From NCBI GenBank assembly GCA_018894105.1, contig CM032125.1, positions 29,931,032 through 29,995,031 of the forward strand: 64,000 nucleotides of DNA, in the 5' to 3' direction. This DNA is from Jacaranda mimosifolia. Taxonomy: Eukaryota > Streptophyta > Magnoliopsida > Lamiales > Bignoniaceae. Positions 1-12,330 of this stretch are shown one piece after another (position 1 is the first letter of the stretch; every line of letters begins with the position of its first letter). The notes under the pieces are model-generated. The model had not been told where the DNA came from, did not search any database, and was given only the letters and a program-made list of their open reading frames with translations. A program made the position numbers and the translations under genes.

Positions 1-1618
1 CGCGTGGTACAATTTTTATGAATTGGGGAATAAACTTTTTCGGTGGGTTCCAATCCCTATGTTTGCACTTTCAAAATTAATAATTTCTATCATTCTTTTC
101 ATGACCTTTTTGTCTCCTAGGGGTACATTTTAAACATTGGCAAGTCTATTAAACATAATAGAGATAATTATTTCTTTGCTGATTGATTGATATTAAACAG
201 TATCCTTACACTTATATGTAAAAGAATTAAAGTACAAATTCAAATAATATCATACACGTATATATATATATATATATGAATGAATAAAAAATTATTTATC
301 TTCAAACTTGTTATAGAAATAAATAAAAAAATTATCTTTTGGATATGAGAAATTAAGTTCATGAAGGTATAAAAATAAAATTATAAAAAATTGAATAAAC
401 AAGTGGGATTAAATATATAATAAGTAAAGTAAAAGACTAGAGAGCCATAATTAATCCTACCAAGATAGGCATTTCATCCCAAGTGCGCGAAGTCCACCAG
501 GTATTTAATCACTATACATACCAATTTTCAAAATCAAAAAAGACACGAAAATCACTTGTAAAAAATCTAAAATTCTGAATTTATGCAAACAACTTCCAAA
601 GTAAGAACTCTTTAAATTTTGCTGAATTTTGAGAGGAATTCTAACTCCATCTTTGAGCAGCATCACTCTTCAGACTTGTTATAGAACAAGTTTGCAACGG
701 CTCATTCCTTTATCATGACCTTTTCCAAGTTATCCTTTATGGAAAATTTTAATTTTTTTCTATTAATTTTTCTAAATGTATTAGTAATTTTTTTAATAAT
801 TAATAAATTGAATAAATTCAAAATCTTAGGTGAAATTTTAGATAGTGCAATAAATTTTGAACTATCATAAATTACTGGTTAAATCATTTATCTTGTAGGA
901 CATATCTACGATAAGATAAGATTGTACTTTACTTAAATAAGATACTTTCAAATTAAATGACACATGTCTTTTATAATAAGTTGTTGTTAATTTCACAACA
1001 ATTTATTGCTTTGTATTTTAAATTCTTAATACATCTAATTCTTGATATATATTTTTCCCCCCCAAAAAAGTTCAATCAAATTAAAAATAAAAAAATCTAT
1101 TATCTTAAATAATATAATTTAACAATTTTGAATTATGTACTCTACAATGTTAAATAATAAATATATCCAAAATAATAGAAATGAATTTAGTTGAATTTAT
1201 TTATTAATTAAGATACAAAATTGAAAAAATAGAAGAATCTAAAACTATCATTCTACAGCATAATTCTAATAATTTTAACTTATATACTCAATAATATCAA
1301 ATAAACGTATTTAAATAAATTTAACTAAATTTAGTTAATAATTAAAAAATTTAAAACAAGAAAAAATTAAATTTAATGTTTTAGATAACATAGTTTAATA
1401 TTTTAAATTACATACTTAATAATATTAATAAACAAATATATTTAACTTAATTAAATTTATTTTTCATTAAAAAGTAAATAAATAAGTTAATTAAAAAATA
1501 AAAAACAGAAAATATCTTCTTTCTTCACCCCCCCCACCCCCCACCCCCGCGACACAATCCCCCGAGTGATAGCTGCTGGCCGTGGCCGTAGGATTTGGGG
1601 GTTTGGGGTGGGGTTATT

Positions 1619-1649
<31 letters not shown>

Positions 1650-1755
1650 ATCTATGCATATATTGTATGTATTTATATATACAATGTATAATATACATAC
1701 ATATATATATATACACACACACATTTATATATGTAAATATATAAATATTTTGAAT
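1..1755. other. AT-rich intergenic DNA, no gene seen
   Basis: No coding sequence is supported in either strand. The stretch is very AT-rich and holds a short (TA)n tract near 259-277. A C-rich tract (1524-1548) followed by a G-rich tract and a TA/TG microsatellite lies near its right end. Confidence 0.7.
1505..1740. repeat. C-rich/G-rich island joined to TA/TG microsatellite
   Basis: A C-run broken by A (about 1527-1548) is followed by a GGCCGTGGCCG-like GC patch and a G-rich patch (1595-1615), then a long (TA)n/(TG)n tract from about 1617. Open frames read through the microsatellite are low-complexity and not coding. Similar composite islands occur near 30.4 kb and 56.5 kb. Confidence 0.6.
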
Positions 1756-2795
1756 ATATTTGTAACACCTTGTTCAGAGGTGCTTGCTTTCAACTGAAGT
1801 GCTACTTCGATCGAATCTCCAAATATAAAATAAGCACCTCCAAAATGCTCAATTTAAACAATTTCATAACAATCCAAAAATAAATAAGATCAAAATCAAT
1901 TATTGATATCTATGTCAACTAGTCATGCTACAAAATTTCAAGCCAAATATAAGTTTCCATAATTTATAATTGCGCAAAAGCTAGCATCAAACATCTTAGG
2001 CTCCAATATTTTTCACTTATTAAAAGATAAAGATGTAGCCTACTGATAGACACATTATTTATACTGCACATGTATACCACATTCTTACCATTTGTAAATG
2101 TCTTGATAATGCTATTTACACTATGCACAATGGCCTAAGCTCATGTGCCTTATATTCTTTCAATTTGGGACAAAGAACAGTACAAGGAGGGTAAGTTCGA
2201 ATGACTTAGTGAAGTAATGATCAAAATATATGAATAGGATATAACGATTGAAATACAATATACATATATAAGAAAAAATATTTATTTTGAGTACGAAAAA
2301 TCATATGTCCAAGCCACAAGATATTGAAGAATAGATAAATTTCACGAAATTCACGAAATAGAGTTGGAGATCATGAGCTAACTCAATGCCATCCCATACA
2401 AGCAAAGAGACATCTCAAGTGTTAGTACATTACGTGGGAAATCTAATGTGCAAAACTTAAGAATTGAATTGGTTTAGAGAATCGTGTGTACAAGTATGTT
2501 TCATAAAAGACTCATATTGAAAATGCAAGGATTAGTTCAATCTTATAAAATTGACTGTGCAAAAATATTTAAATAAATCGACTGTAAAAGCACATTTAAT
2601 GAAATTGACTGTACAAAAACGTTTTCACTTTGAGCTTTATGACACAATCGCCATATAGAGCAGAATAAATAAAAAATCACTTCCAAGCTGATCGGTAAAA
2701 TGGTTTCCATGACCAACGTATACTTACGAGGGAGTCAACAAACTATCTCTATCACCACGGGTTAGCCAGCATGGCTGCCTTTATCACCAGTATAT

Positions 2796-3145
2796 ATAAA
2801 TACAGGCCAATAGATTTGGCCTCCACGTCCATTATAGAATAATTACATACCAGTAGGGATGGCCTCCATAACTAATATATTATGAGCCAATAGAAATGAC
2901 CTCCACAACCGGTATATTACGGGTCGATAGAGATGGCCTCCACAACCATCATATTACAGGCCGGAAGGAATAGCCTCTACAACGAGTATATTATGGGCCG
3001 CTAGAGACAACATCCACAACTAGTATATTATAGGCCAGTAGAGACGGACTCCATAACCAATATATTACTGGCCGATACAAATGGCCTCCACAACTAATAT
3101 GTTATGGGCCGATAGAGATGGCCTTCACAACCAGTATGAATCAGT
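2796..3145. repeat. 37-bp minisatellite inside solo LTR copy 1
   Basis: Successive TATATTA-type unit starts fall at 2839, 2876, 2913, 2950, 2987, 3024, 3061, 3098 and 3135, exactly 37 bp apart. The unit reads roughly TATATTATGGGCCGATAGAG followed by ATGGCCTCCACAACCAG. Units differ from each other at several positions, so the array is old, but the phase is kept. The related LTR at 43739-46987 shows no such array. Confidence 0.9.
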
Positions 3146-4415
3146 AACTGCAAGTCGACAAGAGTGCCTCACAATAGTATAGATTAATAATTGCTAGTCA
3201 GTACGACTACCTCACAAACAGTATCCCAAAATATGGCGATTGGGTTGAGAGTGAATTGGTCAAATTGTAGTTTAGTTGACAAATTTAAAATCCAGTTCAC
3301 ATGGGATCATCACAAAATTCCAAATCTCAAATGATACTTTTCAAAGTTCTTTCAGATGAAAATATTGTTATTTAAAATATATTATTTTTAAACCATTGTT
3401 CAAGGTAACCTTCGAGAAAGAAGTTAAGCAGAATATTTAGCTAATATCTCGAGTTTAGTGTAGGAGTTCAAACACAAGAGTTCAAAGATAAATACATTAG
3501 AAATAGAATGGTATGGAACAATGAATTGATTTCATAATTTTAATGCAAGAACGCACACGTAATAATATTGTGTTTACTAGATATAGGTTCTTTCTCTAGC
3601 AATGATATCTCGTACTATCGAGTATAAATCTCACCTGATCAACATCAAGGAACTTCCTTAACTATTTGGACTGCTCGCAGCCATACTTCTTGGTCAATCA
3701 AAGAACTTATATAGGATAATCCAAGCTATTAATAGATTAACTCTCTAGCTCGTGTATATAAATACAGTTAGCTTTCTTATTGAATCATAAGGCTTGATTT
3801 ATTCTATTTTGCATATTCTTTTAACCTCTATTTCATACTTAGATGCTTACGACAACTAACCATGGTAATCTTTAATTAATCAGTCGATAAATAGATTACT
3901 GGTCCGATTGTCTTCAACTCGTAACATCATTGAGGTCTCGTTTAGGATTCCACTATTCAATAGGTATTTGTTGTTATAACACTCAAGTTCAGTTATATCT
4001 CATCTCAAATAAACCTGATTTCTCAATACGTGATGCTCTCAGTATTACAAAACTGTACTTATCTGAGCCCAATTCATTGTCATTTTTATCTTCTAAAGCT
4101 CTAAATGTCTTAATATCTTTACATGCTCAGATCAACTCATTCCTTAAGTTATCCAACCCACTTTTAGAAATATTTTACTCTAACTATCTTACTCCACAAG
4201 CATAGCCTTGTAATATACTTGATTGTTTTATTCTAAGATTTCGAATTAGTTTAATTACATATTATCAGCGTAATTCATGAGTGGATATTCCTTACATACT
4301 CCATTCATCAACTTACTTATTTTACAGTTATGTAACAAGGGTCCATGTTCCTAAATTAGTTAGGTTTTCCTAGCCTATTAGGTACAAGTCTAATAATTCA
4401 TTTTTGTTCTAACAT

Positions 4416-5180
4416 TTTTATATATGTATATATTGGATGAGCCTATTAGCATCGGCCCAATAGAGATGGCATGATATCTAATATCGTCATTGGGCCCAAA
4501 TAAGCCAGACAAGCCTATATGAGAATGCCCATTCAATATCAAAATCAGGGATGTTGGCATATTTCTCGACTATATACAGTCGGGTGGACACATAACAATG
4601 CTGGCAAGGTTCATGACTTTAACTTCTTCAACCATATACGGTCAAGCAGATTTATAGCTGTGGCATCTATGGCGGTTGCAGCACTAGTTGCAACGCCTGC
4701 ATTTAATGTGGCCGAACCACCATTGTGTCCACATTTAATGGCCCTATCAGTCCATCACCTCTGCATTAATGGTGATAAGGGCACCACTTGTTGCCGGTCA
4801 GTCATGAGCATGGTGGTGAGCTACGTTGAAAAGACCTATAATGCCCTTATACAAAACAGAAAGGAACTAATCCACGGAGAGGAGAAAATCGTCTTTTCCA
4901 TCCCTCATCCAGCATTATAAATACTCTCTTCTCAAAGACAGTAGGATATTTTTTTCGTTCTCTCTAAGTCGTTACTATGCCAAATTGCTTTCTAGTCGAG
5001 CACGTATTGACTTAAGCATCGAAAGGTTTTAGCCAAAGACCCTCTTGACTAACCTAAACGTTTCTTCCTTGGTTGCAGGATTTGACCCACACCCATTTTT
5101 CCTCCACTCCTACCTATCTTTTTGGTCAACCATCTTCTCTAGTCAAGGACAAGAGCTATACTTGCAGAAAACCCCTCATC
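4416..5180 (+). mobile_element. LTR-like insertion (TAT/Ogre-type resemblance) nested in solo LTR copy 1
   Basis: Comparison with the uninterrupted LTR at 44964 shows that homology breaks here and resumes after 5180. The break is flanked by ACATT on both sides (4411-4415 and 5181-5185), fitting a 5-bp target duplication. The insert has a TATAAATACTCTC box near 4916, a GACTTAAGCATCG block near 5009 and a GGTTTTAGCCAAAGACCCT block, all like the promoter and R-U5 regions of TAT-lineage gypsy LTRs. The ends do not show clear TG...CA, so the exact element type is uncertain. The open frame at 4519-4920 inside it is not a recognised protein. Confidence 0.55.
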
Positions 5181-7599
5181 ACATTCATATAACTTAATCT
5201 TTAGGTTAGATTCAATTACATTTCATTCACAGCATGCCATGTTATCGGGCTAAAGACAATTCTAATTCAACATTTCTTAATTTACTAAGCTTAGATCTCA
5301 TAATCAATTTTGTTCAGTACATACAATAAGTCAAATTACATTTCAATAATCTTAATTTAATAAATATTTAATTAGAATTTTAAAAATCAATTGAATTAAC
5401 ACTCGATATAAAATTTACCCAAATTGGATCGAATCCAAATCCAATCTCAAGTTGATAATAGTCTAGGTCAGCTCAGAATTAATTTTTAAGTTACAGGACA
5501 AAAATTACAAATTTGCCTCCTGCTTAATGCCATTGGGATGCCACCGCCACCACCAAAAGACGCGCCTCAAACACCCTGAGCAAAACCCTCAAATCAATTT
5601 TACCAAATGTTGCCATTAGCCCTATCAATTGAGTAAAAAACACCACAGTGTTCCCTAACGCTGCCCTAGCGCCGTCGCCTTCCAATCCTCCGCCACCGAC
5701 TACTATTTCATCAAATCGACACCATAAAATGCTTACCCATGGAATCCTGACCAAAACACCCACTCAATTCAACTGCCGAAAGTGGCGGAACCACCACTGC
5801 CGCCACAAAGCTCCATCGATCTCATTTTTTTGGTGAAATTTGCAGGTATTTTTGGGTGTTCTTGGTATGGTTTTGCTCCTTAGGTCATGAAGAAGGTGAA
5901 TTCTGAGTTGGTTTAGGGTACTCTGGCTATTTTCCGGCATGTTGAGGTAGAGTTAGGGTAAATTTTGTGAATTTGATTAAATTTCGTCCTTCATTATAAG
6001 GTTACTTTCTAGATATTTGTTTTACCCCCAAAAAACTTTCCATTGTCTTCAGTTGAGTCCTTTGAGGCTTTAGCTAACTTCAAATTGGCCCCAAACTTTA
6101 AATTTAGCCCCAAAGTTCTATTTTTCGCTTATTTGTCCCCCTATATTTAGGATTTCAATCAATCAGGTCCTTATCTTCTTTATAATTCAGTCCCTTAATT
6201 TTCTTTAATTATTCATAGGTTTTAATTAATTTGATTCAAGGGGAATTTAGGCCTATTTTTTTGATTTATATGTTATTTTATTGATACAATAATTTATAAT
6301 TTAAGAATTAGAAATTCGGGGTGTTACAATATTTTTAATAAAGACCAATTTTATCATTTATTATTCAATTTTTTTTATTGATTTTTATCCATTAATATGA
6401 AGAAAAAAAATCTATAAATAATATTAAAATATAAATATGGATTCATGTTAGTTAATATATAATATAGCTAGAAGCCTAGAATGTTGAATTGATTTGAAGA
6501 ATTTTAATTGAGAATAAAGTTTGGCACTTTTCCTAAAATAACTTGTTAACATAATTTTTAAATACATTAATGTATATCATACGTAATTATTCGACATTTC
6601 TGTTGAAAATTCAATCAATTTATTGTTGATTTAAAAATAAAAACACATCGAAAGATATTAAAATATAATGTGTTTTGAAATTAAAAGATTATATAGAAGT
6701 ATAATAAATATAAATATGCCAACCCTATATTTTATGGATTTAATAATGAAAAGGCATTTAAAGGAAAACCCAATTTAACAGGTCCAAAATATATAGGAGC
6801 CAGAGCCCAAAATAAATAAAATTTTATTATTGGTAGTAATTATTTTACTATAATGCACCCTCAAAATACAAGCAAAATTTACCATCAATTGCTTATACAA
6901 GTAGCAGGTTAATGTACTTCATTATGTTGCCATCTAATCATTAAAAGATAGGTTATGATTTCACATTTTTAAATCAACCAGTTCAGATTAAATACATTAA
7001 TACATCCCTCACATAATGTTTGTACAATCATGGTTGCACCATAGATTACTCCTACTTGGTAACCTCTAGTACTGTTGCATTTGGATCAAATATCTCACAA
7101 TAATTCCACTAGCAAATGGAAATTTTAATTTTATACAATTAATTGAGTCAAACTAATTATCCTTAATATAATTAGAGTATTGTTAACCCCTTGACAATTT
7201 ACATTGTTTTGATCATGACAACATTATACTCCTAAAATTATATGCTAGAATCTATTTACGCGCTGGAATTTGCCTTCCATAATTAAAAGATTTCATGAAA
7301 ATTCTAGTTGGATTCACAGCTCTCTAACCTAGGAAAGAAATCACATCATGATGTTATTATTGGTATATCCACAATTCGTGGAATTAATGCATGTTTACTT
7401 AAATATCTTGTTTCCTTATTTGATTCTAATGAGCACTTACCTAAATAAAAAACTTATAGGTGTTGGACATAAGAATATAAATGTAAGAACATGCACCATT
7501 ATGAAGATGAATTACTTAGTCAGAAAAAAGCTTTGTTAAGTACATTAAGGAGTTGTGTGATACTCTCATACACACTTTGTACTTAAGTGTTACTAATTC

Positions 7600-8400
7600 C
7601 TTGCTCTACATGTGTTTTCGAGGGACCTTGTGGTGAAGAAAGTCAAGGGGAGCTTGCCTTCGACGAACTTTGGGGAGATGATGATAAGGCAGTTTGTGTC
7701 TCGAATGACCTAGTGGTGAAGAGGGACATGAGTCGTACCTGCTCTCGAGAAACTCCATGAAGAGAGCAAATCAACGCTTGGTTGTTTTAAGGACCTCTAG
7801 ATGAAGAAAATAGTAGAGCGATATTATCTAGAATCTTCTGCAATGTTCTTGGTTCTAATATGGAAGAAAAGATTAGTGCTTGCTGTACGGAGTGGCACGA
7901 CTTATGCATTGGTCCATAGAGGCTGTGAAAGTGCATCTAGCAGAAGTTTCCCCTGGTCTGTTCATAAGCAACTGGTTTCACAATACTCTGGAATCTGCCT
8001 TGTCCCATTTGGGATTCCAGTTTAGCTCTTTGCTAGAAGCTGGTTTTTCACCTTGCTAAGGTGTTTCTAAACTTTGCCCTTTTCTTACTTTGAAATTACT
8101 GTGATTACTTGTAAAAACATTCTCACATATTAATTATTTTGATAGGTTCAAAAGGGAATAGGCTTGCTGAACATTTATAAATACCAGTGTCGTTTTACTG
8201 CTTTATTTATCGCTGGTATGACTGATAGTTTAATTGGTACTTACAAATTCCAGTAAGTAATTAAAATAGTTTTTTGCAAAAGACTTAAACTATTTTGAAA
8301 GTCCAAAAAGTATATTGAGTGATATACTTCCGCTTCATTAAAATCCCTTAGGCGTAGTTCACCCCCGCTAAGGCTTATAATCACTCACAAATACTTATAA
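7600..8400 (+). mobile_element. Possible decayed Ty1/copia LTR remnant
   Basis: A less AT-rich patch ends in an ACTTCCGCTTCATTAAAATC block followed by GGCGTAGTTCACCCCCGCTA. This resembles sequence commonly found at LTR/leader junctions of plant copia elements. No partner LTR, primer site or coding domain was seen. The open frame at 7801-8025 matches nothing I recognise. Confidence 0.3.
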
Positions 8401-9628
8401 AATATACTAAACAATTAATCGCCCCAAATATGTATACTTGATAAAACTAATCATATTTATTAATAATCACTAGTAATTATGCGTATGTTTATTTAGTTTT
8501 TGTGAACATATTTTTCAACTCCATAAAACAATAACAAATGACCTATACATTTCCCAATTTTAACTCCCAAAAAAATTTTTGATTCCCAAAATACCCCCCA
8601 AAAGCCAAAAAGGGCATACCTACCCCTCCTTTTCTCAATCTACCTTTCATGTTCATTTCTTACTCTCTCATTTTACTTCACTTATATATATATATATATA
8701 TTACTTATATATGTATATTACATATATGAAAATATTAAAACTTTACTAATTAAAAAATTTGTTGTTTTCTTTTTGCTTTTAGTTATAAATTTAACCAAAA
8801 AATTAAATATAATGTGATAATTCTTTAAATAATCTAAAACATTCAACAAAATATTAATAAGATAAATTAATATAATCATCCAAAAATATTTAAAAAATTA
8901 ACTGTAATTTAAAAATATTATTTTATTTTTTTATTTTTAAGTAAAATATATTATTTACGAATAACTCATTTATAATATAATTAATTATTTACTAATTATA
9001 AAGCAAATATGTTAAGTATATTTCATAGTTAGGTTATCTTATTTAATAAGTTAATATATAATTTTATTATTTTATTTATTTTTTACTAGTTTTTATATTA
9101 ATTATTACTTATTTACATTACATTTTTAATTTAATAGTATTTAAATGAATTATTACATATTTATATTTAATTATTTATTTCAACAATAAATATATTAATA
9201 ATTACAGAATTACTAAAATATAAATAATATTTTGTTAAATAGTATATTTACTAGTAAATATATTATAAATTAAAATCTTATTAAAATATTATTTAAATTA
9301 GTAAAGATATTAATAATTACACCCTAATTAAAATATTATCAAAATTATTTCAAAATTTACTTACTTAATTATTATTAATATTATTAATTACAGTAATTAA
9401 AAAAAATATTTAATTAGTAGTGCATAATAATATGTTTATCCATTTTTTTGCTTAATTATCATTAAATAAAGTTTTATATAATTAAATAATAATATTTTTT
9501 GTTTCATAATTTTTATTCATTTCATCAAATTACTATGTCATAATAATTTTCTTAATTATAAATTTTTTAAGTTTAAAATTAATTAATTACACATCACTTC
9601 TCAATCATATATCAATAATTACAAATAT

Positions 9629-9659
9629 ATACATACATACATACATACATACATACATC
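9629..9659. repeat. (ACAT)n microsatellite
   Basis: About seven uninterrupted CATA/ACAT units sit in AT-rich DNA. Confidence 0.9.
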
Positions 9660-9949
9660 AATTAACCATATATATCCATGTATATTTATTAAATTAAAAA
9701 TACAATTTCACCCTACATACCCAACAAAAAGTTTACTGATTTGATATTTATAGTAAAATTTATTTCCTACAAAACAATTCCAAACAAACAATTTCATTTT
9801 TCATATTTTTTCAAAACAAAATCAAACAATGGGATCATTCCCCAATTTTAACTCCCAAAATACCTGTATGTATAACATTTTTCAAAATTCACCTAAAACG
9901 CAACCAAATATAGCCTGTACTTTTAAGAGCTAACTAAAAATATATACAT

Positions 9950-10559
9950 TTAACCGTGGAGGGCCGCATAGCTGTTGATGAGAACCAACGCATTACTCGT
10001 CATATGCGCCACCTTCACAATCTTCGTCCTAACCGCCGTCTTAACGCTGCCGTTCATAACTTTTCCGGCGAAGCCGTCCATGCAGGTGTCCTCGTCTGTC
10101 AAGGCGGCGCTGACCGAAGTCTGAATGTCATTCATCATCAGCCCGAAATTGGATCCTTTGATCTGATTCATCTCCGCCATGGACTTTCTGAACTGCTCCA
10201 CCGAGTCGCTTAGCTCCTCCACTCAGTCCCGCATGGCTCCCAGCTCCCTGCGCCGCGGGAGAGCTTGACCATGTCGACGGAGGTGGAGCGGGCAGTGTCG
10301 AGGCTAACAGAGAGGGCGGCGTGGGCGAGGAGCTTGGGGTCTTGCTGGATGGCGCTTGCGTGGCTCAAGAGGGAGGAGTAGCAGAGAGCCGGCTAGGTGG
10401 TGGCGGAGGCGCGGAGCAGGATGTTTGGATGAACCTAGTGTCAGTGGCGCCGGCGGCGGGTCTGGCGGCGCAGCCGGAGTCAAAGGAGGAGGACATAAGT
10501 GTGAGCATTATAAGAAGAGTTGCAGTGGACTTACAGGGATAACTAGCCCAATTTTCCAT
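9950..10559 (-). pseudogene. Pectin methylesterase/invertase inhibitor (PMEI) pseudogene
   Basis: Members of this family are small secreted proteins that bind and inhibit cell-wall pectin methylesterase or invertase through a four-helix bundle. On the minus strand an ATG at 10559 starts a signal-peptide-like N-terminus with a hydrophobic LLIMLTLMSSS core, then the family's FIQTSCSA cysteine motif. The C-terminal half (10222-9950) has the typical ALTDEDTCMDGF motif and a final KVAHMTSNALVLIN helix. The halves lie in different frames: there is a shift just after TSCSA (about 10428), a nonsense codon where the conserved tyrosine of the cysteine motif should be, another shift near 10245, and a TGA where a cysteine is expected (about 10225). 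The single-exon structure is normal for PMEI. Plus-strand frames here are shadows. Loss of function is very likely. Confidence 0.8.
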
Positions 10560-11989
10560 CTCTCTTAGATTCTCTCTTTGCTTTTTTGGACTATTTGGTT
10601 ACGGAAATATGGGATGGAAAGGACTTTAATTTATAGGGAAAGAACTTAGGGACCAATATATATAAATAGAAACTTAGGGGACCATATATAACCCAATAAT
10701 AAAAAGTTTCAAACTTGTTCTAAATAAATTCTAGCATAGAATTTTTATTTAAGGATAATTTGTTGCGTGTTGGTCCTAACTTTAATTATTATTTTATTAC
10801 ATACTTTCATTTTATAAATAATTTAAACACATGTAACTTATAATTAAATATTGATTTTAAAAATATTTTATATATTTGCACATTTATTTATAATATAAAA
10901 ATAAGCAAACATCATAAAATAGAGAATTCAAACTGATTTTATCTTTTTCTTCCTACTTGAAAAACATTTATCTAAAAATATATGCTATTTGTGGCCCTGT
11001 TTAGTTGTGTTTCACTATTATGAATATGGTGATAGTAAGGGTACGGTTGAAAATGTGAACGAATCATCAAATTGAATTTTCAAAATTTTAAGTTCAAGTT
11101 CAAATTCAAAATTAAATAAATTGGAGCTCGACTAGTAAAACTTAGCTTGGATTCAAGCAAATAATAATAATAACAATAAAATTGATATTTAAATTTATTA
11201 AATTATTTTAAATAATACTGAGTTGTTATATATTGCCAATTAAATTAACATAAAATTTTGAGTTGCTTTTGTTTTACTATATTAGTAAGTGTATTAGTAA
11301 TAAATATCATTTTGTTCTTAATGAAGTTAGTGTTACTAATAATAACATCATATATTTAAAATCAAAATAATAAATGAACGTAGTAGGCTATAGAGCTTTC
11401 AGACACATATATTTAAACATGATCTTAAATATTTTGAACTCACTAAAGTGTTTGAACTTGAGCTTGGACTCGAGTCAGGTCTAATTCAAATCGACTCAAT
11501 ACATTTAGCAATTATAAGTAAAAAATGATGAGACTTATTATTTAAAAAAATATATTGTTTAACATTCAATAATTTAAATAAATCTTATTATTTTATTCAC
11601 TTAAGGAGATGTGTCCATTTTTTTTGTCCCCTAAAAGATATTTCCAAGAGCCAATAATGTACAAAATATCCAACAACATTGATTCTTTAAATATCTCCTA
11701 ATTAGGTTATGTTAACTTGGCCTTGGAAACTTTGCACCCTCGACAAGTGGATAAAATATCTTTAAAAATAGACATATTTGGGAAGAATTAATACACAACT
11801 TGATCTCATCTAATTAGGATACAATCATGTTGCTTATTTGGCCCGGGGGTGGGGGGGTGTGGATACATAAAAATTAAATTTTCTATTACATTTTATATTT
11901 TATCTCCTATTCTAACTTAATAAAAATATGTTGACTTTATTTAATTTCCAATTAAATTATTTTTATTTAAAAAAATATTTAATACAATC
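10560..11989. other. Intergenic AT-rich DNA, nothing recognised
   Basis: No gene is supported. A G-run (11843-11857) and scattered AT-rich tracts are the only notable patterns. Confidence 0.6.
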
Positions 11990-12330
11990 ATCAGATATCT
12001 TATAAGAAATGTAAGAACTTATAGGATGTTGTAAATTGTTTGGTAACTTTAGAAAAATATCTTATAAACACCCAAAATAAGATATTAAGGTCTTACAAAC
12101 TCTATTAGAAAAAGTAAAGAGTTCATAATTTATTTATAAGATCTTAACAGACTCATCTTATAATTTTAACCATGTTAGTTACAAGATTGTCAGTATTAAC
12201 ATTTTATAAGTTTCATGATTTTAATATATACAAATATTTCACAAGTTTATTTTTAAAATAAGTTCTGACATCTTATAAACTTTAAAAATATCTTACAACC
12301 AAGATGTTAAGCAACTGTAGTAGAAAATAT
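11990..12330. repeat. Cluster of short inverted/direct motifs, possible transposon subterminal region
   Basis: Variants of ATCTTATAA, ATCTTACAAC and GATGTTAAG recur about ten times in both orientations and end at CAACTGTAGTAG (about 12313-12324). Dense short subterminal repeats next to a CTACTACAGTTG-like end are a feature of CACTA-type ends. No TSD or partner end was found, so this is tentative. It lies directly upstream of the Ulp1-like coding region and could be that element's own terminus. Confidence 0.35.

Larger units (their letters stand above)
1761..6328 (-). mobile_element. Solo LTR of a large Ty3/gypsy-like family (copy 1), minus strand
   Basis: The element is bounded by TGTAACACC on the left and GGTGTTACA on the right, with the 5-bp direct repeat ATATT outside each end (1756-1760 and 6329-6333). 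Read on the minus strand, its start, middle and end align by eye with the LTR at 43739-46987: the TGTAACACC start, a patch around a GGACTCAACTGAA-like motif, a GAGATTGGAT-like block, a GATAACATGGCATGCT block, and the last 40 bp. There is no internal polyprotein and no second LTR next to it, so a solo LTR left by unequal recombination is the simplest reading. Size and the TGTAACACC end suggest a Tekay/Del-like chromovirus, which is inference. A 37-bp minisatellite and a nested 0.77-kb insertion lengthen this copy. Confidence 0.85.
6334..9949. other. Intergenic, AT-rich, no intact gene
   Basis: No coding sequence is recognised. The stretch includes a possible retroelement remnant at 7600-8400, a short (TA)n at 8682-8702 and a tetranucleotide repeat at 9629-9659. 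From 8700 to 9700 it is nearly pure A/T. Confidence 0.6.

Noticed and set aside
1582..1797. Open frame rich in Tyr/Ile/His across the TA/TG microsatellite
   Set aside because: Its composition comes from the dinucleotide repeat; no domain and no splice context.
2796..3145. CRISPR-like array
   Set aside because: The units are directly adjacent with no unique spacers, and the DNA is plant nuclear; it is a minisatellite. The same applies to 14090-16195.
4519..4920. 133-codon frame that might be a gene
   Set aside because: It lies in the U3-like part of an LTR-type insertion and ends at the TATA-box region; no recognised protein.
5524..5836. Pro/Gly/Val-rich frames on both strands
   Set aside because: They lie inside the solo LTR, in a GC-richer patch also seen at 44280-44640 in the other copy; no family match.
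10321..10568. Two plus-strand frames with Gly/Ala-rich products
   Set aside because: They are antisense shadows of the PMEI pseudogene.
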